From assembly GCA_963930775.1 (NCBI GenBank), contig OZ005696.1, positions 8,424,980 to 8,488,979 on the forward strand: a stretch of DNA of 64,000 nt, written 5' to 3'. Positions within the stretch are counted from its first letter, which is position 1. Every line of letters begins with the position of its first letter. Positions 42,601 through 53,100 of this stretch are shown here, in pieces. The notes under the pieces were generated by a model. It had not been told where the DNA came from. It worked only from the letters and a program-made list of their open reading frames with translations, and ran no database searches. This DNA comes from Cliona cf. orientalis. Its lineage: Eukaryota > Porifera > Demospongiae > Clionaida > Clionaidae. The position numbers were made by a program, and so were the translations under genes.

Positions 42601-43125
42601 TGTTTATGGGAGAGAGTTATGTGAATCTGTCTAAGTGGGCTTCTGCAGATGATGTGTTGTTAATAGAATTTCATTATTAGAGTAAATCATTATACATTCC
42701 GTGAGAATCATAAATGCACACAGGGATTGTAATAATTAATATTATGATGATGATTTAATTGGCAGGTACATGGTACACTCTATTTTATTGCATGCAGGAA
42801 AACACGTCTCAGTACTGACTGGAGGGGGGCATGCACATACACATACCTGACGTAGTACACCCTGTCTTTGTGTAGTCTGAAGCAGTAATTGCCATCTGGT
42901 CGGTCCACCAACAGTTTTACATTCTCTCCAATGCTGCATTAATAGGAAAGAAAAGTGCAAGAAAATTAACAGAAGTAGGGGGTCAAAGTGCAAATCCAAA
43001 GTATATCTAATTTTCTCGGTATCAGACCTCCATAGACAAGACACACTGCGTGGATGTTTTTTTACTCACTATTTGGCGAGCTTTTCAAACACCGATTTCG
43101 TTTCTTCATCAGTGAGAGGCCTCAT
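33644..43125 (-). CDS. NIP7: 60S ribosome subunit biogenesis protein NIP7
   Basis: Five exons on the minus strand: 43125-43070, 42933-42847, 42385-42247, 40459-40319 and 33760-33644; 179 residues, all phases consistent. The translation follows human NIP7 closely: [119 protein letters not shown], then [13 protein letters not shown] ... [16 protein letters not shown]. The second half is the PUA RNA-binding domain. NIP7 acts in the nucleolus in pre-rRNA processing and 60S subunit assembly. The length (180 in human) and the intact motifs indicate a functional gene. Intron 4 is about 6.6 kb and full of repeats. Divergent from the SVBP-domain gene. Confidence 0.95.
34592..34718 (+). repeat. GA-rich low-complexity tract
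   Basis: GGGAGGGAGG runs followed by imperfect GAGAGG repeats. Spurious Arg/Glu/Gly frames only. Confidence 0.85.
35975..36064. mobile_element. short palindromic element (TAGCCTCGTCCCC family)
   Basis: Left end TAGCCTCATCCCCAG, right end GAGTGGCCTGGGAACGAGGC-TA. Carries an internal ATTGAAAACATGGG block shared with other copies. About 90 bp, flanked by TA. Confidence 0.6.
37811..37847 (+). repeat. G-tract array with G-quadruplex potential
   Basis: Five runs of six Gs separated by single or double A on the plus strand, the template strand of NIP7. Matches the simple G-quadruplex rule. Confidence 0.75.
38506..38572. mobile_element. short palindromic element (TAGCCTCGTCCCC family), best copy
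   Basis: TA-GCCTCGTCCCTAGGCCACTC on the left and GAGTGGCCTGGGGACGAGGC-TA on the right give about 20-bp arms with one mismatch, flanked by TA. Total 67 bp. Confidence 0.7.
39690..40007. mobile_element. MITE with about 60-bp TIRs and TA duplication
   Basis: TA-GTCTCGTGCCCAGCCCC... on the left mirrors ...GGGGCTGGGCACGAGAC-TA on the right. The arms continue inward through the ACGCGCGAGAAAGGGTCTGG and TCAAAAGGGTCGCAC blocks. About 318 bp, non-coding. The TA duplication points to a Tc1/mariner-type mover. Confidence 0.75.
40611..40782. mobile_element. MITE with GGGCGCTTACC repeats (NIP7 intron 3)
   Basis: TA-GTGTCCCAGGTAAGCGCCCAT on the left; on the right CATGGGCGCTTACCCGGG and TGTCTGGGATAC-TA. 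A third copy of GGGCGCTTACC lies in the interior. About 170 bp, TA-flanked. Confidence 0.65.
41540..42215 (+). repeat. diverged tandem duplication of about 350 bp (NIP7 intron 3)
   Basis: Two consecutive units share ordered blocks: TCTATTTTGATGATACCACC / TCTACTTTGATGATATGACC, CTCCAAAAGTTAGCACG / CTTCAAAAGTCAATACG, GTGTCTCATCAATTGGCCTT / GTGTCTCGTCCAATTAGCCT and GACCTTTTAACCCC / GACCTTTTGACCTT. Divergence is substantial, so the duplication is old. Confidence 0.65.
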
Positions 43126-43369
43126 ACCGGTCCGATCGGCAGATCCTTCTATTTCGCCACGTGGTCAATATTATATCCACTGTTTATTGATTTTCCCATT
43201 CTCGGTTCTGCACGTGGTATTGGAACGCGACCCTGCATGCAGACGTGGGTGGGCGGGGCTGACCTGCATTGCCATAGCTACCCTGCATTCATGGGATGCA
43301 TGCTACAAGCAGCTCAAGCACCCCTGCATGCAAGCTTGACCGAGATCTGATGAATAGTGCCAAAGAAAC
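43126..43369. promoter_or_regulatory. bidirectional promoter region NIP7 / SVBP-domain gene
   Basis: 244 bp between divergent start codons, relatively GC-rich for the window (CACGTGG twice, GGGTGGGCGGGGC). No TATA box seen. Confidence 0.5.
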
Positions 43370-45039
43370 ATGACAGCTTTCGATTCTCCGCTGCTGATCT
43401 CCAAACCAGTATGCCTCCACACCCGCCCCACTGCCAACCGATCCTTCAGCTATAGCGAGCAACGGCTGGTAAATACACTGCTGGAAAGAAGACGGCGGAA
43501 GTATCTAAAATTAGCAGACAGCGGAAAGAATGAACAAAGTAATGAGCTCGAGCGCAAGGGAGATCGAAGTGAAATCGTTAGTAATCTAAGAGTGGACGAG
43601 TCCAGCGCTGGCAGCAGCACGGAAATGCAGCCCAGGCGACGTCTGTCACCCGCTGTTTATGAAACACGTTTTCGTCACGCCAGCATCGAACTAGTGTCGG
43701 AAGTTATGCTACCAACAAAGACGAGAACAAGAGCTAAGAATCTCAGAAGTAAGCTTGAACATATTTGAAGTAGGGATGCATTCAACAAGAATTATCACGT
43801 ACAATCACCCTATAGGCTATAGCATGCTTCTGCACACTACATCTGCTCATGCATGAGATCTTTATTTTTCTGCTGTGTATTAATTTTAATATTATAGGTC
43901 AGTCCTTTCACAATGATCTGGAGACACACTACTATAAAGAATCCAGTGTCCTAAATAAACTTGGTAAGCAATAAGCACATGCAATCAGGGTATGATTAAT
44001 TTAACGTATTCTGCTTTTTAGACTGTTCTGAGTTAGCTGATCATGTAGTTCATCGTGCCAAAGTCCGATTAAAGAAAAGACAACGAAGAAACTTACCTTC
44101 TTTGAAAACAAACTCCCCTGGCTTGATACCAGCTAGTTCCTCACCGCCCTCCTCAAGTCCGTCAAAACCTAAAACTACAACCACGTTAAAGCAACGAGCA
44201 AAATTTAATAATGAAGTTCACCAAAGCAACCTTAAAGCACAGGCTGCTCTATTCTCAAAGAGAACAGATGTCGTTTCAAGATCAACAACAATTAGCAGCT
44301 TGGGGCGACAATTGGATTTGATGGAGGGTGTCAATTCCTCGAGTTCCAGTAGCCCAATAATGACCAGGAGCCTCAAAGTCGTGTACTGGTCAGATAGACA
44401 GTCGGCGACTCCGAAGGATACTGGCATCCCAAATGTGCCCCCAGTCACCCCTAACACTCGTAAGCTGTAACTTTAATTATTATTGGCAGCTAGTACATAT
44501 TATTAACATTGGCAGAGCAGTGTAATAAAATGGATGTTGAATACCAACACGTAGCCTTGATGTTGTATGGTCTCAATAGCTATTTCAATTGGCATTTCTA
44601 TTGTTCCAGCCCATTCTCAATGTTTCAAGTTCGTTCCATCAATGTCAGATGTAAAAAGTCAGCGTCAGTTAAGAAATCGACTGCAAGTTATTATAGGTAC
44701 ATTATCATAATAAAAATTATAATCCAGGCCCATCCTCCCAATATTAATATCACTCCTTTTATGTCTTTAAAATTAATATAGCATCAAAGCTAAAACAGAA
44801 ATCAGAGCTGCTGAATGATGAAGTTAGAAGTAAGGAAGAGGAAAAGAGAAGACGCAGGGAAGCCATAGCCAGGCTAAAAGCACAGCAAAGGTCAGAGGTG
44901 AGGATTGTAATAATAATATTATGATATGATCTGATAGATTGACTTATGACTATGCTTGGATTAGATCTATGCACTTAATAAGTTCATGGCTGAATTCGAA
45001 GAACAGAAGTTTCAAGCTTTCTTATCAGGAAAAGTGTAG
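43370..45039 (+). CDS. coiled-coil protein with C-terminal SVBP-like domain
   Basis: Five exons in phase: 43370-43748, 43898-43963, 44022-44459, 44782-44897, 44965-45039; 357 residues. The first 300 residues are basic and Ser/Thr-rich (SYSEQRLVNTLLERRRRKYLKLA, HRAKVRLKKRQRRN, KQRAKFNNEVHQSNLKAQAALFSKR) and I do not recognise them. The end, EEEKRRRREAIARLKAQQRS then EIYALNKFMAEFEEQKFQAFLSGKV, matches the core of small vasohibin-binding protein (human [30 protein letters not shown]). SVBP is the chaperone and cofactor of vasohibins, tubulin tyrosine carboxypeptidases, but is only 66 residues in vertebrates. The exon 3-4 join uses donor GTAAGC at 44460; unspliced, exon 3 would stop three codons on. 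Exon 4 has no in-frame ATG, so the domain needs upstream exons. The 3' end is 73 bp from that of CDK10. Confidence 0.75.
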
Positions 45040-45112
45040 CTCTTCAACAGTTATCAATTTTCAGATGCCAAATAATAATCATTTATCTATTTTCTATGAA
45101 TCACAATTTTTA

Positions 45113-46932
45113 TCAGTAGTGATACCGCTTTTGTTTCTTGGCGGAATGTTTCAGTTCCTCAGTGTCATCCATCTCCTTGGGCATCTTCCTGTGCACTTGT
45201 GGTTTAGAGTTTCTGAGGTGGGGGTAAGTTGGCATCATCTCTGGCTCGATCGGGTGAGGCTTTTCTCGGAAATAGGTGCTCTTTCTCGCCCGCCTCGCGC
45301 TGATCCTCTTGTTGGGATCGTAGGTCAACATGTCATTCACAAGCTGGCTACCGGCTTCACTGAGCCAATGGAATTTCTGCTTCAAATTGTTGTACGGTTG
45401 GTTCTTCAGTGCCAGCTCTTTGACCAACGGCAGCGAGGAGAACCCTGGCCAAATTGACTCGTTAGGAGAGCCGAGAAGGTTCACAATCAATTCGATCTGA
45501 TTGGCCTCTGATTTTCCCGGCAGTAGTGGCTTATTGTTCAACATTTCACAAAATATGCACCCCACTGCCCACATGTCCAGTGCTGAGCTGTAAGTAGTCC
45601 CACCGAAGAGCAGTTCAGGTCCTCGATACCAAAGAGTGACGACCTTTGGCGTGAGAGGTCGTGGGGGGATGCCTAATGTTCGACTGAGACCAAAATCAGC
45701 GATCTTGAGACAACCCTTGTCCGTTAGGAGCAGGTTAGAGACCTTCAAGTCACGATGAATGATGTAGTTCTTGTGTAAATATGCAACACCATCCAGTAAT
45801 TGAATCATGATGCACTTCACCTATGTTCAAGGAAAGTAAGAAACAGGTAAAGGTCGTCAAGTTCGTAAGTGGGACAGGTAAAGGTCGTTAAGTTTATAAG
45901 TGCAAACTACCATAGTATAAGCATGACATTGCACATAAAAATTTTTTGGCCACAAGGGATTTGTACCTGTGATTCGGAAAAGGGTGTTTTTAGATTATCA
46001 ATGAGTGTGGCAAGATCTTGCTCGCAGTAGTTCATGACGAGGAACATGTTGTCCAGTTCCCTGCCGACCACCACCTCCTTCAGCTCAACGATGTTCCTGT
46101 GCCTCAGCTGCATCAGTATACCAACCTCCCTCACACTGCAGATCGGAAGGCCTGTACATGGAGAAATGTTAAAATTCTACAATATAGATAGATAGATATT
46201 TTAATATCACACATAGAATAAAATAGAAACTATGCACAACAATAATCAATTAACCTGAATCTACTCTTGGTATGAAGCCTATCTCTATCTTGTACATAAT
46301 TATGTACTTAGTACAGAGTGTACATGTACTAACATAACTATGCATGCATGTATATTCCATCAGCCTAAGATCCTATGGGATATGATAATTTGTTTAGTTA
46401 ACCGTCCCCTTAATGAGACACAAAATGCTCCTTGGATTTCACTAGAACACAAAAGTGTAGCCTAGAATCACCGACACAGATGCCTACACTGTTAAAATCA
46501 ATTTCTAACTTCCCAGTAGCCTCAATTGTTTGTGTACGTATCGAATCTTTGGTTCCTCACTGGTGAATAATCGGTCTGCTGTAGGCATCAAATTATTCAG
46601 ATGCTCTTGTCAACCGTGACAACATACGTATCAATAGTGTGCAGAAACTTGTCTATTTTATACAGAGATCTGGTACCTTCTTTCTCTCTTTCCATCCTTA
46701 TCTTTTTCAGGGCCACAATGTCCCCGCTCTTCAAATCTTTGGCCCTGTACACTATGCCATAGGTGCCCTCTCCAATGCGGTTCAGTTTCTCAAAGTCTGA
46801 CACACTCCTACACGCACCCAGTATCTCGTGCTGTGGTAGTTTGATCACTTTTCCAGACGCAGGGGACACCACTTGATGCTTGAGGAGGCCTGAGTCTGGC
46901 TTTGCACTGGCTCCACCACCTCCTTCAGCCAT
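45113..46932 (-). CDS. CDK10: cyclin-dependent kinase 10
   Basis: Three exons on the minus strand: 46932-46677, 46151-45967, 45820-45113; 382 residues. Kinase motifs: GEGTYG (54-59), catalytic Lys 76 in VALKK, the CDK10-type cyclin-binding helix LPICSVRE (87-94), [19 protein letters not shown] (Asp 171), DFG (189-191), T-loop KVVTLWYR (Thr 209), then GPE where most kinases have [16 protein letters not shown], and the CDK10-specific NIWPGF-like [21 protein letters not shown] and [21 protein letters not shown]10 pairs with cyclin M and phosphorylates ETS2 in human. The C-terminal tail is basic with a KKQKRYHY end. Head-to-head with the LIM gene (214 bp), tail-to-tail with the SVBP-domain gene. 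Intron 2 is only 146 bp and carries two tandem GGTAAAGGTCGT motifs. Confidence 0.95.
45846..45889 (-). promoter_or_regulatory. two tandem copies of the GACGACCTTTACC motif in CDK10 intron 2
   Basis: On the minus strand the sequence reads AACGACCTTTACCTGTCCC (45889-45871) and TTGACGACCTTTACCTGT (45860-45843), about 31 bp apart, each followed by CCTGT. The flanking AAGTT(C/T)(G/A)TAAGTG is duplicated too. Function unknown. Confidence 0.4.
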
Positions 46933-47146
46933 CCTCCATGTTTTTCTTCTTTGATCTGCGAGTAGACAGGTGGGTGTGACCGATTAGCCACGCCCCATGC
47001 GACTAATCGATACCACATAATGATATTCATGACGATGTTTAACATTCCAAGTCCATAATTGAGGTTTATTATGCTACTCAATCTACCTAGAACTCTAGAA
47101 GTGCTCACTTTAGAAATTCAAAAGAGATTCTAGACCGAAAAGAAAT
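46933..47146. promoter_or_regulatory. bidirectional promoter region CDK10 / LIM gene
   Basis: 214 bp between divergent start codons. No TATA box or obvious CpG-rich block. Likely compact shared promoter. Confidence 0.5.
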
Positions 47147-50100
47147 ATGTCAGAAGCCGATTTCGAACGAGAAGCAAATAAGCTTCTGCGAGACCTCGGT
47201 CTCCCCTCCGACACCCTCAACTTCTTTGAGAGTGATTCTGCAAAGACGTCCAACTGGAAATCTACCCTCAAGGCGCCGTCCCCACCCAAAGCTAGGCGCG
47301 TCAGCTCCACTGGAACAACTACGCAATTCCAGAGACGACAGAGAGAGCGAGCAGCCACGGCCACAGCCAACGGCGCCCCCAGTTCAGCGATTAAACGACC
47401 AGATAGAAGTAGCATTCCGTTTAGAAATCCACCTCTCAGCCAAGGAGAAACCACTAGCGGTACAAACGCGAACCGAGCCTCGGCCTCGGCAAAGAATCGT
47501 TTTTCTACCCCGTCTGGTCCCAGCTCGATCCCCGTTAGCAGTAGCAGCAACGTCAGAACAAAATCCCAGTCCCCACCGCCACAAGGCTTGCCCGATCAAC
47601 CACCAGCATCATCTGGAGCGCCGCAAGCTTCTTCAACTCCGACCAAGAGGCAAGTACACCGTCCAGCACCTCGAGCACCTCCCTCTGGCTATCAGTCAGC
47701 CAAGTCTAGGAGGGCGTCTACTCCTAGCAGGACCACCCGAAGCGTGTCTCCCACAGGCGGGCCAGCTCAAAAAAGCTCAGCTGCCACTTCTACTACGAGT
47801 CAGAGTTTGAGTCAAGGCAGTGGGATTCCTGTCTTCAATCGTCGCCTCTCCCCCAGTGCAGCTGCCCCCAGCACTATTAGTAGTTCTACTAATCCTGGAG
47901 GAACTGCAAATAGCAACAAGCCTTCCCACTCAGTGCAGAAACCTGCTACAAAGACAACAGTATCTAGTACATCTGCAAATCGACCTGCACCACAAGTAGT
48001 CAGTGCAGCCGCTGTAAATACCTCAATTAACACGAAAAGCTCTACTCCAAGTGTTAATGGCAGTGCAGCTGTAAACGGCGAGGTACACGCTTATGAGTCG
48101 ATCGATGGAAATCTTGTTTCTAGATCTAGGAAGAAATCCGCTTCTCCACCAGTGAAACAGTCCATGCTGAAGAAGCCAAGCTCCAACCTGAATCCACTGA
48201 AATATTCAGAAGTCAACCGCCGGCTTTCTGTTCCCGAAAAATCCCACGACGGACGTACACCCGAGTCTCAAAAAGCCACCAATGATAAGGGTGGCAGCAA
48301 AGCTGATCACAAGCAGCTGCTCCAGCTGCTCTCTGTGTCAACAAAGTCATCCACAGCTCAAAACAGTAAACAGACACCAAAACCCACTACTGATACCAAG
48401 GCAGCTGCTGCTACTAGTACCAGTACCAGTACCAGCACTAGTACTGGCTCCAAACCGGTTCGCCCTGAGCGCACTTCAGTACTCTCCTACTCACGGATCC
48501 CAATATCATCATCGACATCATCATCATCATCCAAGACTGTCCCTCCCACCTCCCAGTCTAGCAGTGAGGCTAAGAGTGCTAGTGCTGCAGCTGCTTCTTC
48601 TACCACTACTACTACTACCACTACTACTACTGGGGCAGGGGGTAGCAGCAGGATCCCTCAGCCTCAGTCTGGTGGTGGTGGTGGCTTCGCTCGAGGTGGT
48701 GGCACGTGGGCTAGCAGTAGTACTAAGACCCGCCAACAGCACCAGCAGCACCAGCAGCAGAAACAACTGAAGCAGGAACAGCAGCCCAAGGTGCAAGAGA
48801 AGCCTCAGGAGAAACCACTTGGCGAAGCTGGAGGTGGCAATAGTAGAAGTATCATGACATACGACAGCCTCAGTCCAAGCGATTTGGATGCGATACTGAA
48901 ACAAGACGACTCCTTTTTGCTGAAAGAAAATGACCGACTGCCGCAAAAGGCGGATGCCAACGTTTCTGGAGTCTACGATCGACTGACTCCCAAGGAGATC
49001 ATGATGATCCTGAAGGACGAGGACATATCAAAGGATAAAGATCGAGGAGAAAAGCCAGCGGAACTTAAGCAGAATGGTGCAGCAGCAGTGGCCTCCTCTA
49101 CCGATCCTATGGAGCACCTGTATGCCAGAGTGATTAAGCGCCGCAGGCATTCTGACGGCCAAGGAGCTCCTGAAAACCGTCAATCTCTTACCTCACCAAT
49201 CAGTGATCCCGGAACCGCCAACCAAACAACAAAGAAGGGAAAGAGACACTCAGTGGATGAAACGGTTCGTTCAGATTCTCGAGGTAGCTCCAATCCTCCC
49301 AGCCGAAGCAGCTCGCGTGAGTTAAGATCATCGGAAAAGTTGTTGAACGGAAGTGTTCAACAACAAAACGGTCGCTCGGTTTCTTCTTCGGGATCAACAG
49401 CTACCGGTACCACTGCTACTGTGAGTTCTCCCGAGTCCCTCACGGATAGACAGACTCCCGATAGCGAAGAGCGAAGGTCGAGAATTAGCGTCAGCTGGCC
49501 GAAACAATCTCTGGATGCCACTAACACCAACACAATGAGCGCCGTGGCTACTACAACAGTGCAGGCCCTTCAGACCTTAGTAGAGGTCATGACCCCGCAG
49601 CCTTCCCCACTGAAAAGCGACGGGAAGAAGTTCAACTACGAAGATGAATCGTCGGGCACAACGCCGTGGTACCTCTTGGACACGGAGGAGAATGAGTCTA
49701 CGGGATCGAGCCATCCCCTCTCTCCGGACCTCTCGAGTGAGCCGTTGTCGACGATGACGATGACGACGACAAGCCCCTTGAGTCTGCAACAGGCAGGGAC
49801 GATAGTCAATGGAGAAGCAAAGATCGTTGGTAAGACGGCAGGAAGGAGGTATAGTGATACTGCATCTAAGCCACAAGTGGAGCCTGTAGCACATACACAA
49901 CAGAGTTCATCCAGTAGCAAAGGGAGTGCTTCTGGAGCATCGAATAGGGTGTCGGAAAGGAGGAGAAGTTCGGGACAGATGAATGATTCGTCCAGAAAGT
50001 CGAGCAGCGCTTCGAATCCTCCATCTGCTGATTCTCCCTCCAGTAGGAAAACGAGCACATCTGATCGAGCGAGTCAGTCGAGTCACGGAAACCATGGCAA

Positions 50101-53100
50101 CCACTTGACGGTAAAGGACCAACCAAATTGGCCGGGTCAGAAACGAAAGATCAGTCCAGATCCCCCTCCACCGATATCTCGGACACTGAGTTCACCCGAG
50201 CACGACTATGCTATTCTGGACCCAGAATTCAACGAGGAGTTCTTTGGTAAGTCAATTTATTCACAATTCTTAATTTGGCACACTAGTTTAGTTATTGCAG
50301 CAATTAGCCCAGCGTAATACTGTAGCTTGCTTATTTAAAAAATAGAGCATACTAGTAAATTGCTAATGCCCATTAGCGCTCAAAATTTTGCTCAGGGGAA
50401 TATTCAAGTGTTGAGAGCCAGCCTTGGTATGCAAGTCCTCTTGAGCCGTTATTCCCCTTGGGGGCTAGAGAACTTTTGGAGAATGCAAATTTGTCAACAA
50501 ATTATCTTGCAATGTAAATCATCATCGATAGCTGTCGAAGGTGCTGAGAGAGAGAGAGAGAGAGAGGGAGAGAGAGGGAGGGAGGGAGAGATGGGAGTAT
50601 CAACTTGCTGATCGATGTAACAGCTATAGCCAGCCACCACTCAGTTGTTACAACTATAGAAAGGAGTGATAGAAGTGTGGAGTGTCAATTTGCTGATCGA
50701 TGTAACAGTTATAGCCGGCCACTCAGTTGTTACAACTATAGAAAGGAGTGATAGAAGTGTGGACATAGGGTGTGTGGGGTTGGCTAGACTATTAAGGTCA
50801 TCGAAACATCTCTCGGGGTGCTGTATATACATGTATACCTAGTTCGGGATACATTCTCTGCCCATATAACAACTTGCGTCACGTAAAGTACTGCTAAAGC
50901 GAACAGCTGCAACATTGTATCACCGTGCAGAGGGACTTCTCCTTCAGGAGTCTGTAAGTAGAAGTTTATGTAGCTGCCGGGAGGAAAGGTGATAGTAAGG
51001 TTGAGTTTGTATAGGTGAAAAGGAATATGATTTCAAGTGTATAACAATCGATCGTTTCATTGGTAGAGCAGGTGGCTATGGTCTCAAGAGTTTGTGAACG
51101 ATCAAACTCAATTTAGATTTAAGTGGATTTAACAGGAGACACATTCCAGGCATATTGTTGACCGCAAACTGAGAATGTCTGTGAACGTATTTCGGGCTCT
51201 CCTTCCATTCCCAAAGTGTGACCCATAGCTTCAGTATGTATGATTCTCCATTATCAGCAAATTGAGGAGCTGTAGCCATCGCCTATAGTCCCCTTGGGAA
51301 CTTCCTGTTTAAACCGTGTCCAGTGAATTTAATATTGGAAGGGCTGTGTTGTACTCAAAATATTTCTTGTTTGCTGACTATGACTTTCCTTTTGAAGATT
51401 AATATTTTTAACCTAATAATATTGGATCTCTTGATTTTCTGGCAGTCCTGTATGATGACCTCAGAACTATTCCTCCATAATTAAATTTTATATTTATTTG
51501 ATTACTTCGTATTATTGTCTGGTATTGTTTTTGTTTTGTTTCATGGTTCTCTCCCCCACTCCCCACCTCTATCTACATATCTGTACCTATACACTACTGA
51601 AATCTACTACTGCCAAACTCAATCCAATAAACAAGGCCAATATTGAGCCCCCTAGTTGGTGATTATTGAGTCTTGCTGCGCACAACCTTCAGACATGGTA
51701 TTTTGTTTTGCCGAGGTGCAGTTGGGTGACTGATATGACCAAGTTTGGGTTGAACTTTTGGCTTGGTTCTTAGACTAGTGGTGTATTTTTGCTGACTTTG
51801 CAGGCTACTGTGCTCGCTGTAGTAAGCCGGTGATAGGCGTGGAGACCGGTTGCCTTGCTCTGGATCAAGTCTACCACCTCGGCTGCTTCACCTGCTCCAA
51901 GTGCCGTAAGTGGTGCTCTCTTTCTCCTCTCTCTCTCTCTTTCTTTCTCTCGTTCACTTTCATTTTCACATGCTTGTTTGCAAGCACAGAGCTTGGGATA
52001 TGTTATTGTGAGGATTGCTAGCCATTATACCTGGCAGTGATAAACACACTGATTGCAACATCCTACATATCCTACCTGCATTATGCTAACTTTCCCACAC
52101 AGTGTATAGACAAAAACATCAGGAAATACCTCTCCTTGCCCAGTCAGTTTCCCCACACCACATAGCCAATAGACCGTGTGTTTACACAGCTACAAGTGTT
52201 GGCCTGGAGAATTATCACATTGCATCATTATGCCTACACACTGACTGCCTTTGAGTACTGGCCCAGCTATACCTTCACCTTCTTGAAGTGGCAATTAATA
52301 TTGCCTTAATTTAGTGCATAATGTCCCAATTTAAAAGAAGAGTTCCAAATAATTACTGCAATAATACCATAGCTATTCTCTTAGAGGGACTCCATGTGGA
52401 CAAAAAAATCTCTCGTTTCCTTCCCTCCACCCACACCTGGCTGGAGCTGGAGCTAGAGTTGGGGCACTCTATGCATACCAGTAATAAGAGCATCAATAAG
52501 CTGTGACACCTGATCAGCTCCTTACAGGGAGTGTAGCTCATAGAGGAGGCATGCCACGGTCATTGGATCGAAGCCTAACTTGGTGGTGACCACTCAGTCT
52601 AAGTGTCACCGATTCCACAATAATATAGTCCTTTTTATCTAAGCTCTTTAGATGACTAGATTGTCTCTCAGATCATCTTTAGCAAGTGGGGAAGTTATTT
52701 ATTGCCTATAGTAATATGTACAGCATACTGTGCTGCATGTATGTATTAGCCGAGGTTGATATTAATTTTGGTTGGAAATTGATACGCACGTTGTAAAGTT
52801 GCTTGGCACTGAAGCTTAATTAGTGTCCATGATATGTTAGGCACGAGTGAGGTAATTATGTAATATTATGATGCACGTGTATAATATGTGACCTGCTATG
52901 AGAAAAGGGACCATTGCAGACAATGAATTTTTATGCCCAATTACATGTAGCTTACTTTCAACAAAATTATGTAGCTGGTAGTAAGTAATTACAGCCTATG
53001 TTTGTCTAGGCACAAACAGAGCGGATTAGCTGCATGAACGGTACATCACTACATTCATACAACAAAAAAAAACTCCCAAATGATCCCTTTTCTCATAGCT

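Noticed and set aside
44509-44781. 90-codon frame between exons 3 and 4 of the SVBP-domain gene
   Set aside because: Intronic. A possible extra exon (about 44627-44692) would need a weak GTTATT donor, so the direct exon 3-4 join was preferred.
48282-50126. Several long frames overlapping the first LIM-gene exon
   Set aside because: Shadows of a Ser/Thr/Gln-rich coding exon in other frames.
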